Source: JBBDYG01 sp040901765
GTDB lineage: Bacteria; Planctomycetota; Planctomycetia; Pirellulales; Lacipirellulaceae
Length of the DNA stretch: 64,000 nucleotides
Direction of reading: 5' to 3'
NCBI GenBank assembly: GCA_040901765.1
Contig: JBBDYG010000040.1
Coordinates: forward strand, 62,001-126,000
Position 1 is the stretch's first letter. Each line of letters starts with the position of its first letter. The position numbers and the translations under genes were made by a program. Shown piece by piece: positions 33,378 to 43,050 of the stretch. The notes under the pieces are model-generated. The model ran no database searches. It had not been told where the DNA came from and was given only the letters and a program-made list of their open reading frames with translations.

Positions 33378-35170
33378 ATGAGCCCGAATTTCGGAATTGG
33401 CTGCCTGACCGCGTTATTCCTTTTCGCGAGTGATGCGCGCATCGGTTGGTCGGCAGGGACCGGGGAAGAGGCGATGTCGGCGGGAGTGGATGTCGAGAAT
33501 TTCACACCGCTCCGCACCATTCGCGTTGCCTCAGTCAATGACTTGATGACGGCGCTGGACGACGCTCATGCTGGTGACCTCATTGAGGTCGCCGATGGCG
33601 ACTACCACAATCCCCAAGTCCTTCGCATCGAAGGCAAGGCAGGAAGGCCGCGGGCGCCGATCGTCATCCGAGCAGCGAATCGCGGGCAAGCGCGGATCGT
33701 TGGGCAGGGAGGATTCCAGATAGATCGATGCGCGTATGTGGCGATTGAGGGATTTTCGCTTTTCCACAAAGACGTTGACTTGGCCTGCCGGATGACCAGT
33801 TCACATCATTGCCGATTTACGCGTAATCACATTCGCCTCGACGAAATCATCGCGACTGAGCGACTTGAACGGAGATTGCATTGGTTGGGGATCGACGGCG
33901 ATGACTCCCACCACAACCGCGTCGATCACAACCTGTTCGAGGAGAAACACAACAGTGGGGTCATGGATCTGCACCGGCGGTTCCGAGGTTGACACCGGCA
34001 ACATGGCTACTCAATACGATCGTATTGACCACAATCACTTCCGAAATTTTCACCAAGGAATGGGGAATGGCTACGAAACGATCCGGCTCGGATCGGGCCC
34101 CTATTCACACTCGAGTTCGTTTACCATTGTCGAGTGGAACTGTTTGAGAGATGCAATGGCGAAGGGGAAATAGTTTCGGTGAAGTGCAATGACAACACGC
34201 TCCGGCATAACACATTTCGCGATTGCTATGGCATGCTGACACTGCGAAACGTAACCGTTCACGGGTCGGGCATAGATGGGGTTGGAGAAAAACGGAAGAG
34301 CAGTTCCCCCGCTGGTTTACGACCTCCACAAAAAATAATCTTGCGCATATGCCCAAAAATAGTACCGCTTGTCTGCCAATTCATTCGCGCGACAATCGAA
34401 CCATAAAAAAACACCTTGTTTTGCAGGTTTTCCACCCCGTGAACGGTTACCTGCGAAACTGTCATCGGTGTGTGGTCGAAAAGAATTTCTTTTTCAACGA
34501 TGGAGGCCAAGAAGGCTCGGCGGGCATTCGCTTCTTCGGCCAGGGGCACGTCATTATCAATAATTATCTTCAGGATCTGAACGAATCAGCGATCATGATC
34601 CGAACCGGAGACATTGAGACACGCTTGCAGCCGCGCTGGAGGTATCTAGAACGCGTCGGAGGTTTAAGCAACTTTGGCGCTTATCAACGACCGCAGGATG
34701 CGATTATTGCTTTCAATACCATTGTGAACTGTTCGGTCGCCTTCGAACTTGGCGAAGAAGGAGAGCGGGCGAAGAAATACCCCTTGCCGGCACGCAACAT
34801 CACCGTTGTTAATAATCTCGTTATCTCGGACCGGGAGAAAATCAATTGGGACAAGGGAATGTGGGAGAATTTCACGATCGAGGGCAACTTGTTTCACTCG
34901 TCTCATCGTGACGAGGAACTTGGTTGGGAACTGCCCGAAGGGAGTTATCGAATCGCCGACCCGGACCTGGTGAAGCGAGACGGCTTCATGCAATTGACAC
35001 CCCACAGCTCCCCGGTCAACGCGGCGGTGGGACAATATCCTGGCGTCGAAGAGGACATTCAGGGCCAATCGCGCGGAGGGAAGAAAGATGTCGGCGCCGA
35101 TGAACTGTCGTCGGCAGCAATTCGATACGTCCCACTCACCGCCCAGATTGTTGGCCCCGACGCGATGTAG
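33378..35170 (+). pseudogene. Polysaccharide lyase family 6-like gene, disrupted
   Basis: The reconstructed protein begins MSPNFGIGCLTALFLFASD (signal peptide) and shows beta-helix rungs typical of PL6 (chondroitinase B / alginate lyase): IEVADGDYHNPQVLRIEGKAG, IDGDDSHHNRVDHNLFEEKHNSG, ELFERCNGEGEIVSVK and CVVEKNFFFNDGG. The frame is broken near 33965, again near 34140 (IVEWN|LFERC, one C lost), and by a 200-bp insertion at 34251-34450. Removing the insertion and one target duplication restores MLTLRN-CHRCVVEKNFFF in frame. It was probably a secreted lyase acting with the GH36 enzyme and sulfatase that follow. Confidence 0.85.
34242..34459. mobile_element. 200-bp MITE-like element with 9-bp target duplication
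   Basis: Perfect 15-base terminal inverted repeats GTAACCGTTCACGGG lie at 34251-34265 and, inverted, at 34436-34450. They enclose exactly 200 bp and are flanked by the direct repeat CTGCGAAAC at 34242-34250 and 34451-34459. No transposase is encoded. It must have been mobilised in trans. Termini beginning GTAA resemble the IS66 family, but that family usually makes 8-bp duplications, so the source transposase is unsettled. Confidence 0.93.
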
Positions 35171-35264
35171 GCCAAGATAAAATGTCCACGTTGGCAATAG
35201 GACGAGCGACTTGAATGCACTGAGGTTGTGCCTAGCTGGCCTATCGAAGTAATTGGCTCAATCG

Positions 35265-37118
35265 TTAGTCCGCAGCGCTTGCTACGAGCAGCCGGGCACT
35301 ATGGGGTGGCATCGTTTCCAGCACAAATGTGCGGCGATGTGGGCCCAGATCCTCACCGCTCCAAAAGTCGACCAGGCGGCAAGGCTTGTCGAGCGCGACT
35401 TCGCGCCGCACCGGCTTATCCGACCAATTGATTAGCACGTACAGCGTTCGATCCGATTCAGAAATCGTTCCCGTGCCCAACTCCTGTGAGTCAAACGTCG
35501 CGGCGACGCCCTGGTGGGTCGTCAACTTTTGCAAGCTTTCGATCTGCACTTCGGACAATTGCGTGAGATCGTCGCCGCTGAGGATCATGCCTCCCGTGGC
35601 ATAGAGGACCGACTTGTGAAAAGCGAATTCATCGGGCGACAACGTGCCAGTAAGCAGGAGGCAATCGGGGTCATTCCACCATAGTCGCCTGTTCTGCCAA
35701 TTGCGCATGAGATTCTCGCGCCCAGTATAAGCAAAGGTGTCCCACTTGCGCGCGATGTCGGCCGAGCTGCGCGAGCCATGAATCTCGCCGAGCGACGGCC
35801 AGAGCGGATGATTACAGCCAAGCAGGAACGCATCCTGCGCGCCGCGGCGGATGGCGGCCATCCCTTGGCGATAGGCTTCGACAGCGGTTGCATTGGGATC
35901 ATGCCGTCTGCCGAAGGGCATTGCGCCCCACGCGTTGGCGTCCAGTTTGAAGTAGGTGCAACCCCATTGCTCGCGCATCGTGCGGAACACGTGCTCGAGG
36001 TACGCTTGCGATCCGGGATGTGTGCCATCGAGCATGTACCACGGTCCCAGCCGCCAGCCGCCGAATGTTACTTTGTTCGACGGAAGCGGGATGCCATCGT
36101 CGTCTTTGACGAACCAATCGGGATGTTCGCGAAACAGGCGCGATTGTGGACTGGCCACAAACGGCGCGACCCAAATCGCCGGTTCCAGTCCGGCATCACG
36201 AATATTGCGGAGCACGTCCCGAACGCCCCCTCCAAAGGCCTCGCCGGTTTCCAGCCAATCGCCCATCCACGGCTGATAGCCGTCGTCGACTTGAACGAAG
36301 CGCAATTGCGGAAGCCTGCGACGGATGACATCGAGATTCTCGATCACGTTCTGGGCCGTCACGCTCGGGCCGAAGAAATACCAGGAACACCATCCGGTTG
36401 GATAGCGTGTCGAATCGAGACGGGGATGATGGCGACAGATATGGCCTGAGAGCTGTTCGAGCAACTTGTTGCGGTCGTCGCCCTCTGCCACAAACAGCTC
36501 CTCCAGTCGCCAAGAGCTTCCCGGTGGAAGTTCCAGTCCTTCTGTGTCGACCACGACTTGTATGCGATCGGCGTTCACATAGAATTTGCCAACGAATCGC
36601 TTGCACGAAGTGAATCCCAGAACCTGCGTTTGTCTCTCGGGTGGCGTAATCGTCATCATGCCGTAGACGGCATGAAAGCCGTCGGGAACTGGCAGGCGAT
36701 AATGCCTGTGATCCGAATATCTGGTGAGATCGACCATCTCACCCAGCGTTCCCCCCGTCTGGCTTAGCATTGTGTAGCCTTCGCCATAGACAGCAGACTC
36801 ACTTGGCAAGCCGTGCCCCCAGTCGAAGAGCACGATTTCTTTGATGGCCAAAGGCTTGTTGCTGCGATTGTGCAATTCAAACTCAATCAGCTTACCCTCT
36901 TGCGACGCCGCCGGTGAGATTTTGCTATCGAGTTGCCATGCATCGGTCGGTGCGTCATGGCCGTCGACCAATACCACGCGGTGGGGCGCCATCGTGAAAG
37001 ATTCGATGACATCGGCGGCCGCAGGTAGCGTTAACAATCCGCACGCCAACAGTCCAAAGAACGAAGGCTGTGCGACAGCTCGCATCAAGCAGCTAGAGAA
37101 AACTTGATTAACGCTCAT
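35265..37118 (-). CDS. GH36-type alpha-galactosidase
   Basis: From ATG 37118 (GGAG upstream) the protein has 617 residues. It shows a signal peptide (about residues 1-34), a beta-sandwich N-domain, and a GH36-type TIM barrel with GWCSWY at residues 243-247, FVQVDDGYQPWMGDW, YFKLDAN with the probable nucleophile Asp393, and SRSSADI with the probable acid/base Asp454. The C-terminal beta domain ends ETMPPHSARLL. It should release terminal alpha-galactose or related sugars from glycans outside the cytoplasm. It lies downstream of the sulfatase gene on the same strand (80 bp), suggesting joint use on one sulfated galactan-like substrate. Confidence 0.88.
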   Translation of the reverse strand: MSVNQVFSSCLMRAVAQPSFFGLLACGLLTLPAAADVIESFTMAPHRVVLVDGHDAPTDAWQLDSKISPAASQEGKLIEFELHNRSNKPLAIKEIVLFDWGHGLPSESAVYGEGYTMLSQTGGTLGEMVDLTRYSDHRHYRLPVPDGFHAVYGMMTITPPERQTQVLGFTSCKRFVGKFYVNADRIQVVVDTEGLELPPGSSWRLEELFVAEGDDRNKLLEQLSGHICRHHPRLDSTRYPTGWCSWYFFGPSVTAQNVIENLDVIRRRLPQLRFVQVDDGYQPWMGDWLETGEAFGGGVRDVLRNIRDAGLEPAIWVAPFVASPQSRLFREHPDWFVKDDDGIPLPSNKVTFGGWRLGPWYMLDGTHPGSQAYLEHVFRTMREQWGCTYFKLDANAWGAMPFGRRHDPNATAVEAYRQGMAAIRRGAQDAFLLGCNHPLWPSLGEIHGSRSSADIARKWDTFAYTGRENLMRNWQNRRLWWNDPDCLLLTGTLSPDEFAFHKSVLYATGGMILSGDDLTQLSEVQIESLQKLTTHQGVAATFDSQELGTGTISESDRTLYVLINWSDKPVRREVALDKPCRLVDFWSGEDLGPHRRTFVLETMPPHSARLLVASAAD

Positions 37119-37198
37119 GCCAAGGATGCTCCACTCAAAATGTTGTCGCAGGCGGAGGCCGGGCTTCCTGACAACTGACGAGGACTGGCGGGCAGCCG

Positions 37199-38935
37199 CT
37201 AGTCGATTCGTTTCAACCACAGTCGATTGAGCGCCATCAGCTGCTTGCCCGGTATCTTCTCCGCTTTCACGCGAATGGTCGCATCGCCCGCTGGCAATTC
37301 GATCGTGCCAACGGTGCGTGAAATGAATATGTCGGCGGTCGGGGTGGATTCGACCGTGCCCTGTGTCGTTGCCGTGCCCACACTAACGGAGAACGCTCCG
37401 CCGGCATCCGCTTGGCCGCAACCGTAGGCCACGCGAACTTCGTATTTCCCCGGACGTGTGACCGTGATTTCCCAGTCAACGGCATCACCAACGTGGTCCC
37501 ACCCGTCGACAACATCCCAATCGTACGCGTCGAACGTGTAACGGGTGTGTTCGCCTTTTAGTTGGGCCCAACTCATTTGCAGTTCCACCGGATTTTCGTC
37601 TTCCCGACCAACTTCGATGCGAACGCGACCGTACTCTTGACCATTCGTCACATCCTTGAACCAGCGTACGTACTCATCCCGAAGGCGCTGCGCTATCTGC
37701 GGCTTTTCGGCCGCCAGATTCTTTGCTTCGGCACGATCGTTGAGTAAGTCGTAAAGCTGGCCGTTAACAAGCTTGTGCCGCGAATCGCTGATCGCCCAAT
37801 TCTTATCATCGCGTGGAATGTCCCGGTTCCAATTGTGGTACATGTACTTGTGGGGGCTGTCGCCCTTGCCGGCTTGCAACAATGGCGCAAGATCGGCGCC
37901 ATCGATCGTGCGGTTTTCTGGCAGCTCCGTGCCGGCTAGCGCAGCTAAGGTCGGCATAATATCAATCACTCCGGCCTGCGCATCGACTTTTGTGCCGGCC
38001 GGGAATTGGCCTGGATATCTCGCAAAGAAGGGCGTCAGAACCCCGCCTTCGTAGACACTGCCTTTCTTACCACGCAAGCCGGCGTTGAAATATTTGCTGA
38101 TTCCCCCATTGTCGCTGAGAAACAGAACGACCGTATTCTTGTCCAGATCGTGCTCCTCCAATGCATCAAGCAGCCGGCCTATGTTCGAGTCGCAGTGTTC
38201 AACCAGCGCATAAATTTGAGCATCCTCCAATGGAACACCCTGACTCAAATACGGCTCGACAAGCGCGGGCGGGGCTTGGAATGGGTAGTGAGGAACGTTG
38301 TAGGTTACAAAACAGCAGAACTGGCCCGTGATGTTTGCCATATAATCGATTGTCGCGTCCGTGATCTGCTCCGTGATATGACCCCGGCACTCAACACGTT
38401 CCTGATTGTGCCACATTCGGTCCGGATAAAAGTATCGCTCCACGTGACCGTACTGCCAAAACCCGAAGAACTCCTCGAAGCCGCGATTGTTCGGATGGTT
38501 GTTCATGTAACGGCCTTGGTGCCATTTGCCGAACAACGCCGTCTGGTAGCCGGATCGCTTGAGCACGTCCCCGACGGTCACCTCGCTGGAATTCAACGTA
38601 TCGTGCCCAAACCTGGTGTCGTAACAACCTGTGCGCAGCGGATAGCGGCCCGTCAGTATCGATGCGCGCGAGAGGCTGCAGACCGGCGAGGCGTAGAATC
38701 GCGTGAACTCGACACTTTCACTGCAAAGTTGGTCCAGTCGCGGCGTCTTGATAACTGGATTGCCGTGACACGCGAGATCCCACCACCCCTGATCGTCGGT
38801 AACGATGATCAAGAAATTCGGTCGCGAAGATTCAGCAGCCATCGCCTGCTGAGTTGTTGTCAGTGCTCCCAAAACGATCGCCGACAACAGCAACGTTGAA
38901 CGCCAAGCCATTTTTCGACGCTCAGAATTCGGCAT
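37199..38935 (-). CDS. Sulfatase with C-terminal carbohydrate-binding-like domain
   Basis: The 578-residue protein has a signal peptide (to about residue 34), the metal site IIVTDDQGWWDLAC, and the catalytic motif CSLSRASILTGR with Cys86; Leu replaces the usual Pro/Ala. FGKWHQGRY and LSDNGGISKY complete the core. Residues about 440-578 form a beta-sandwich with DWDVVDGWDHVGDAVDWEITVTRPGKYEVRVAY, as in carbohydrate-binding tails of planctomycete enzymes. Its terminal 230 bp are duplicated as a relic at 33062-33298. It probably acts on the same glycan as the adjacent GH36 enzyme. Confidence 0.93.
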   Translation of the reverse strand: MPNSERRKMAWRSTLLLSAIVLGALTTTQQAMAAESSRPNFLIIVTDDQGWWDLACHGNPVIKTPRLDQLCSESVEFTRFYASPVCSLSRASILTGRYPLRTGCYDTRFGHDTLNSSEVTVGDVLKRSGYQTALFGKWHQGRYMNNHPNNRGFEEFFGFWQYGHVERYFYPDRMWHNQERVECRGHITEQITDATIDYMANITGQFCCFVTYNVPHYPFQAPPALVEPYLSQGVPLEDAQIYALVEHCDSNIGRLLDALEEHDLDKNTVVLFLSDNGGISKYFNAGLRGKKGSVYEGGVLTPFFARYPGQFPAGTKVDAQAGVIDIMPTLAALAGTELPENRTIDGADLAPLLQAGKGDSPHKYMYHNWNRDIPRDDKNWAISDSRHKLVNGQLYDLLNDRAEAKNLAAEKPQIAQRLRDEYVRWFKDVTNGQEYGRVRIEVGREDENPVELQMSWAQLKGEHTRYTFDAYDWDVVDGWDHVGDAVDWEITVTRPGKYEVRVAYGCGQADAGGAFSVSVGTATTQGTVESTPTADIFISRTVGTIELPAGDATIRVKAEKIPGKQLMALNRLWLKRID

Positions 38936-39046
38936 TTGTTGCCTTGGCGAGAGGGGCTTGCTCCATTATAGCGGCCCGCCAGCCGTCGGGTTCGCCGTAG
39001 TTACCACTTGGCAAGAGGGTGCGGACGGCAACGTGGGACCGCCAAG

Positions 39047-40109
39047 TTAAAGTTGGCTCTGATCGATGATGTTGCTGTCCCGGCGATTGCCCAGGTCGCG
39101 ATGAACCAGGGGGGCCATATCGAACGACAAGAAGTGGACCGATCCGTCGCAAAAGACGGCCATCCAACCGCCGGGATGGGGGCCACCAAAATTCCAGGTG
39201 AAACAATTCACATCATTCGGTGGGCACGGTGTGTCGGGCGTCGGTGGAAAGCCGTCCACGGTACCGTTCGAGGCGATTGAGATCGCCGTCGATCGATTGT
39301 TGTCGCGATCGAAGCCCGTTGTACATGCTCTGGTCGTCATTATTGGCTGCCCCAGTCTCATAGTGCTTGGGATCCAGATTCTTCTCACCATACAGATAAG
39401 TAAAAGAGGTTCCGTCGGTGATCTGACGCAACTTAATTTCGCTGCGTTGAAACACGACGCCGGTGTGACCTGTCGCACAATGATTGGTTGTGAATCGATG
39501 CCTTGCCGCAAACTTGGGCCCCGAGGACTGCCAATCGTATTTATCGTAGGCTGCTAAAGTCCTAGGACCTGGGTCGCTACCAACAGCATCCAGATCGCCC
39601 AGATTCGACGCGTAGTCGCTTTTGCCGGCCAGTGCGGGTGGATCGAAATTATTCTCGAGGTTATTCGTCCACGGATAGCCCTGAGCGGCCCTTCGGCTGG
39701 GGCAATAGAAGGTCGATACCGCGGTTCCGACCATTTCGCCAATGGCCGCTCGGGAATTGGGGTCGCCACACTTGAATCCGCGCCCGATTTGCGCGCGATT
39801 CGTTTCCTCGATGAATCCGAGAAGTTGATAGGCCCAACCGCCCGGTTGACGTTCGCCCATTCCCTGATCGGGACAGCCCACCCACCAATCTCCCCAGCCA
39901 GCAGACGGGAGGAACTTGTGGGTATCAACAAAGAGCTGCGTGGCAAGACCCAACTGTTTGAGGTTGTTCGTGCATTGGGTGCGGCGGGCCGCCTCTCGGG
40001 CGGACTGAATGGCCGGCAGCAATAGCGCCACCAAGATCCCGATGATGGCAATCACGACCAGCAATTCAACGAGCGTGAAGGCTCTTGCGAAGCAACGACG
40101 AACAACCAT
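39047..40109 (-). pseudogene. DUF1559 prepilin-like protein, frameshifted
   Basis: The N-terminus FTLVELLVVIAIIGILVALLLPAIQ is a type IV prepilin-like leader and helix, followed by the DUF1559 body (AREAARRTQCTNNLKQLGLA...FYCPSRR...ITDGTSFTYLYGEKN). Near 39315 the frame shifts by one base (YNG-L to YNG-FDRDNN). The second frame gives the expected C-terminus with the H/C-x-DGSVHFL motif (MAVFCDGSVHFLSFDM). Fused, the protein would have about 350 residues. The shift is either a recent mutation or a sequencing error, since both parts are well conserved. Confidence 0.85.
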
Positions 40110-40136
40110 TTTATTCCTCCATGGTCTCCATTGAAC

Positions 40137-41675
40137 TCATTCACACAGGGATGCCGGACCACTACGGCGGCCGTACCCAAGGATTGCCAGTCCGAGGAGA
40201 AGAAGCATAGCGCTGGCCGGCTCGGGCACGGCGCTGCTATTGCCGGCTCCCGGCGGGTTGCCGAAATTGGCCTTCCACAGGTTGTACCCCGCCTGGGAGG
40301 AATCCGGGCTGCCGCCATCGCGCCAGACGGTGTAGTCGGCGGCATTCACCGTGCCGTCGCCGTTGTAGTCGCCGGCCAGACCCGAGGCCGCCGCCGCGGA
40401 CAGCGCCACGCCCTGGAAGGCAGAACCGCTCACTGCGGGGTCCAAAGTGGCCAGCGTAATGAACGTCGACGCGGCACCGGTGTCGGTCACCTGTTGAAGT
40501 TTAGTGAGGGGGGGAAAGGCGACATCGGGGGTGTCGACAACCGTGGTGTAGAGTGTGATCTGGTTCGTGGCGGCGTCGAGTTGGCCCGCCAAGCCAAAAT
40601 AAGCGCGCTCGCCGAACGCGCCGCCGAGCCCGGGATCCGCCAGCGTGTAGGCCAGCGTCCAAGCGGCGCCATCCCAGGTCCACTTTTGAATGCCGCCATC
40701 AGAATCGGTTGCGCCTTCCACGATGTAAGCGGTGTCGTAACCCAAATTCAGGGCAGCGGGGTTGGTGGGGTCGTCAAATAGGGCGAACTCAGAAGGTCCG
40801 AAGCTGCCGCTAGAAATGGTGCCGGGAGTACCTATGTACAGAGCAGGAGCAGTCCCTGTCGCAGGAGGGCCAATCCCTGCCGTCATGTCAATCGTGTAGA
40901 GACCATTCTGTATGGTCATCCCCGCGTTGGCGGAAGTGCCAAACAATCTGCCCCCCACAACGTCCGAAGCAAGCAGTTCGATGGTACGCACGTTGTGTAA
41001 AGTGCTCGATGCAGGTACAGCAGTATTCAGAATCGTGTTGTCGGCAAAGTTTCTCCAACCGCCGCTGCCGCGCGTGGTGACATTTGAGGTAGCACTAGTA
41101 CCTGCCGAATAGATGGCGGTACCCGTATCGTCGCCCACCGCACCACGAATGGCGCCAGCAATGTGAGCGTCGAGATGAGCTTGAAGCACTGTGGCGGCGG
41201 ACGCTATGTTGTTCGTCACATTCGTCTGACCGAACGAACGAGGATTGTTATTGACACCGCCAGTGCTGCCGGAGACGGACGCGGTGAGGGCCGCAGCATC
41301 GTAGCCGGCGTTGTACACATATTGGGTGCCCGAGTAGAGCAGTCCTTTCGCAGCCGCGTCGGCGACCCCTGGATTGTTCGTCAGCGTGCCCGTAGCCGAA
41401 TTCCGAGCAGTAACCAGTCGCAAACCTGCGTTACTATCGGTGTTGTAGGTCGTCGTGGAAATGGGCGTCGTCTGGCCGGCCACGCCTTGCTGGAAGATGG
41501 AGATCGACGTCGCGAAGCCGGTGCTACTTCCGGTTTCTGGCGGACCTGAGGTGACGAGTACGACAGGATTGTAAAGCAGGTCAGCGGAGACGGTCGTTGC
41601 CGTACACAAGACGAGGGCTGACACTGCGGCCAGGCGGAGAAGTTTCATCGGCATAATCAACAAGTCAAAATTCAT
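40137..41675 (-). CDS. PEP-CTERM protein with dockerin-like segment
   Basis: The 512-residue secreted protein (starts at 41675, 41654 or 41648 are possible) has a signal peptide (KLLRLAAVSALVLCTATTVSA). A long beta-rich body similar to S-layer or autotransporter-like domains is followed by LAGDYNGDGTVNAADYTVWRDG, a single calcium-loop dockerin-like segment ending YNLWKANFG. It ends with VPEPASAMLLLLGLAILGYGRR. It is one of a minus-strand run of similar surface proteins. Function unknown; surface or extracellular matrix location is expected. Confidence 0.87.
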   Translation of the reverse strand: MNFDLLIMPMKLLRLAAVSALVLCTATTVSADLLYNPVVLVTSGPPETGSSTGFATSISIFQQGVAGQTTPISTTTYNTDSNAGLRLVTARNSATGTLTNNPGVADAAAKGLLYSGTQYVYNAGYDAAALTASVSGSTGGVNNNPRSFGQTNVTNNIASAATVLQAHLDAHIAGAIRGAVGDDTGTAIYSAGTSATSNVTTRGSGGWRNFADNTILNTAVPASSTLHNVRTIELLASDVVGGRLFGTSANAGMTIQNGLYTIDMTAGIGPPATGTAPALYIGTPGTISSGSFGPSEFALFDDPTNPAALNLGYDTAYIVEGATDSDGGIQKWTWDGAAWTLAYTLADPGLGGAFGERAYFGLAGQLDAATNQITLYTTVVDTPDVAFPPLTKLQQVTDTGAASTFITLATLDPAVSGSAFQGVALSAAAASGLAGDYNGDGTVNAADYTVWRDGGSPDSSQAGYNLWKANFGNPPGAGNSSAVPEPASAMLLLLGLAILGYGRRSGPASLCE

Positions 41676-41878
41676 GGTTAGCACGGTAAACTTTCTTTCG
41701 AATTCTCGGTTCCTGCTGTGATCGTAGCCCAATCGATTACTGCGAAGCAGTTTCACACCACACGGCATCGAATCGTATGCCAGAAGCATTCACCGATGAA
41801 GCTGCGGTCTACCGATGCTGCACTGGCGATCAGATAGGCCTCACATTGAAGTGCGGTCGAGAGTACGACCGGCACGAC

Positions 41879-41902
41879 AATCAGGAATCAGGAATCAGGA
41901 AT
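41879..41902. repeat. Short AATCAGG tandem repeat
   Basis: Three copies of a 7-base unit (AATCAGG) with a partial fourth lie between two PEP-CTERM genes. No other feature is visible in this roughly 260-base gap. Confidence 0.6.
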
Positions 41903-41936
41903 GAGCTGAGATATGTTTGGTTCTGAACTACCCGCG

Positions 41937-42927
41937 TTATTTCCGCCGCCGCCAAAGCACCAAGCACACCAACCCGCTCACGCTGAGCACGAAACAACTG
42001 GGTTCCGGAATCGTGTTTACGGTGATGTCGTCCCACAGGGCGAAGGTTGAAACTTGAGGGTCTGCGAAAGCGCTACCTTGGATTTGGCCCAATCGGAGAC
42101 GTCCATAGCTTCCTCCCCCACCACCAAGCACTCCTCCCGCACCAGGTATGGGCAAATTGGTGAAGAGGGCATCCGGGACGCCGTTGACAAAGAGGGTGCC
42201 CGTCGTGTCGGTAAGCAGGAGTTCGAAAGTCACCCATCCAGGCGTGGCAAGCCGGGATGTGGCTAGGTTGAATGAGGGACCGCTATTCCCTCCCGCGACT
42301 AAAGACGCCTGGTATTTTGTAGTATCAGCAGCGACAGTGGTACCGGTAGGAACGCCTCTACCATTCAAAGTGGGTATGAGCCCCACCCCAATGGCAGGGG
42401 TTCCGGCGCCGGGTAACATAGTAGAAGTACTGGGCGCACCACCCAGGCTCAAAATATCCAGTGGCAACGGCGTACCCGACCCGCCACTATCGTAGAACCT
42501 CCACTTCACCGAGAGCGGCTGTGCCGCAGTCGGGAAAATCTGAATTGTCGAATAATTAGGCAACTGTGCCCCATCGGCCCCTCCTGCTCCATCGAAAAAA
42601 CGATCGATCCGGCCGTTATTGACTGCGACTGAATCTCTCCGGACCGTTTGGTTACCCGGAGCTGTGGGGTCGTCGAAAAGACTGATCCCGGGAGACATAT
42701 CTCGGATCGCGTCCCATCCCCGGTGTCGTTGCTACGGTTGGCAATGTCTGACCTGCTGCGCCTGGCCCACCTCTCAAGCCGTCGGCAGCGGTTCCGGTAC
42801 TGGTGTAAGATTCAAAATCGTCAGACATGATGAGTTCTGCGGAAGCGGACTGCACAATGCTGAGCATGGCCGTAGCAGCAATCAAGAACTGAATACGAGC
42901 TTTCCCGGTTGTTTTTACCTTGTCCAT
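41937..42927 (-). pseudogene. PEP-CTERM protein, frameshifted
   Basis: The N-terminal part from ATG 42927 (GAGGAAACG upstream) has a signal peptide (FLIAATAMLSIVQSASA) and LIMSDDFESYTSTGTAADGLRGG. Near 42717 a one-base shift moves the frame from TTPGM to WDAIRDMSPGISLFDDP, which continues to the end. The C-terminal part is a ConA-like body (WVTFELLLTDTTGTLFVNG) and ends IPEPSCFVLSVSGLVCLVLWRRR, a PEP-CTERM signal. Joined, the protein would have about 330 residues. Cause of the shift (mutation or assembly error) cannot be decided here. Confidence 0.82.
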
Positions 42928-43050
42928 GAGCGTTTCCTCGATTAGATGAAAGTCTTGGTGATAGCCGCTGGGCGGCACGTTCAAGTTAGCCCGATCTCTA
43001 TCGCGCCGCACGGGTTCACAGTTTTCGTGACCTATCCCAACCCACGATTG

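Noticed and set aside
34223..34406. Open frames inside the MITE as a small gene
   Set aside because: They are read across inverted repeats and have no protein-like composition; the element is non-coding.
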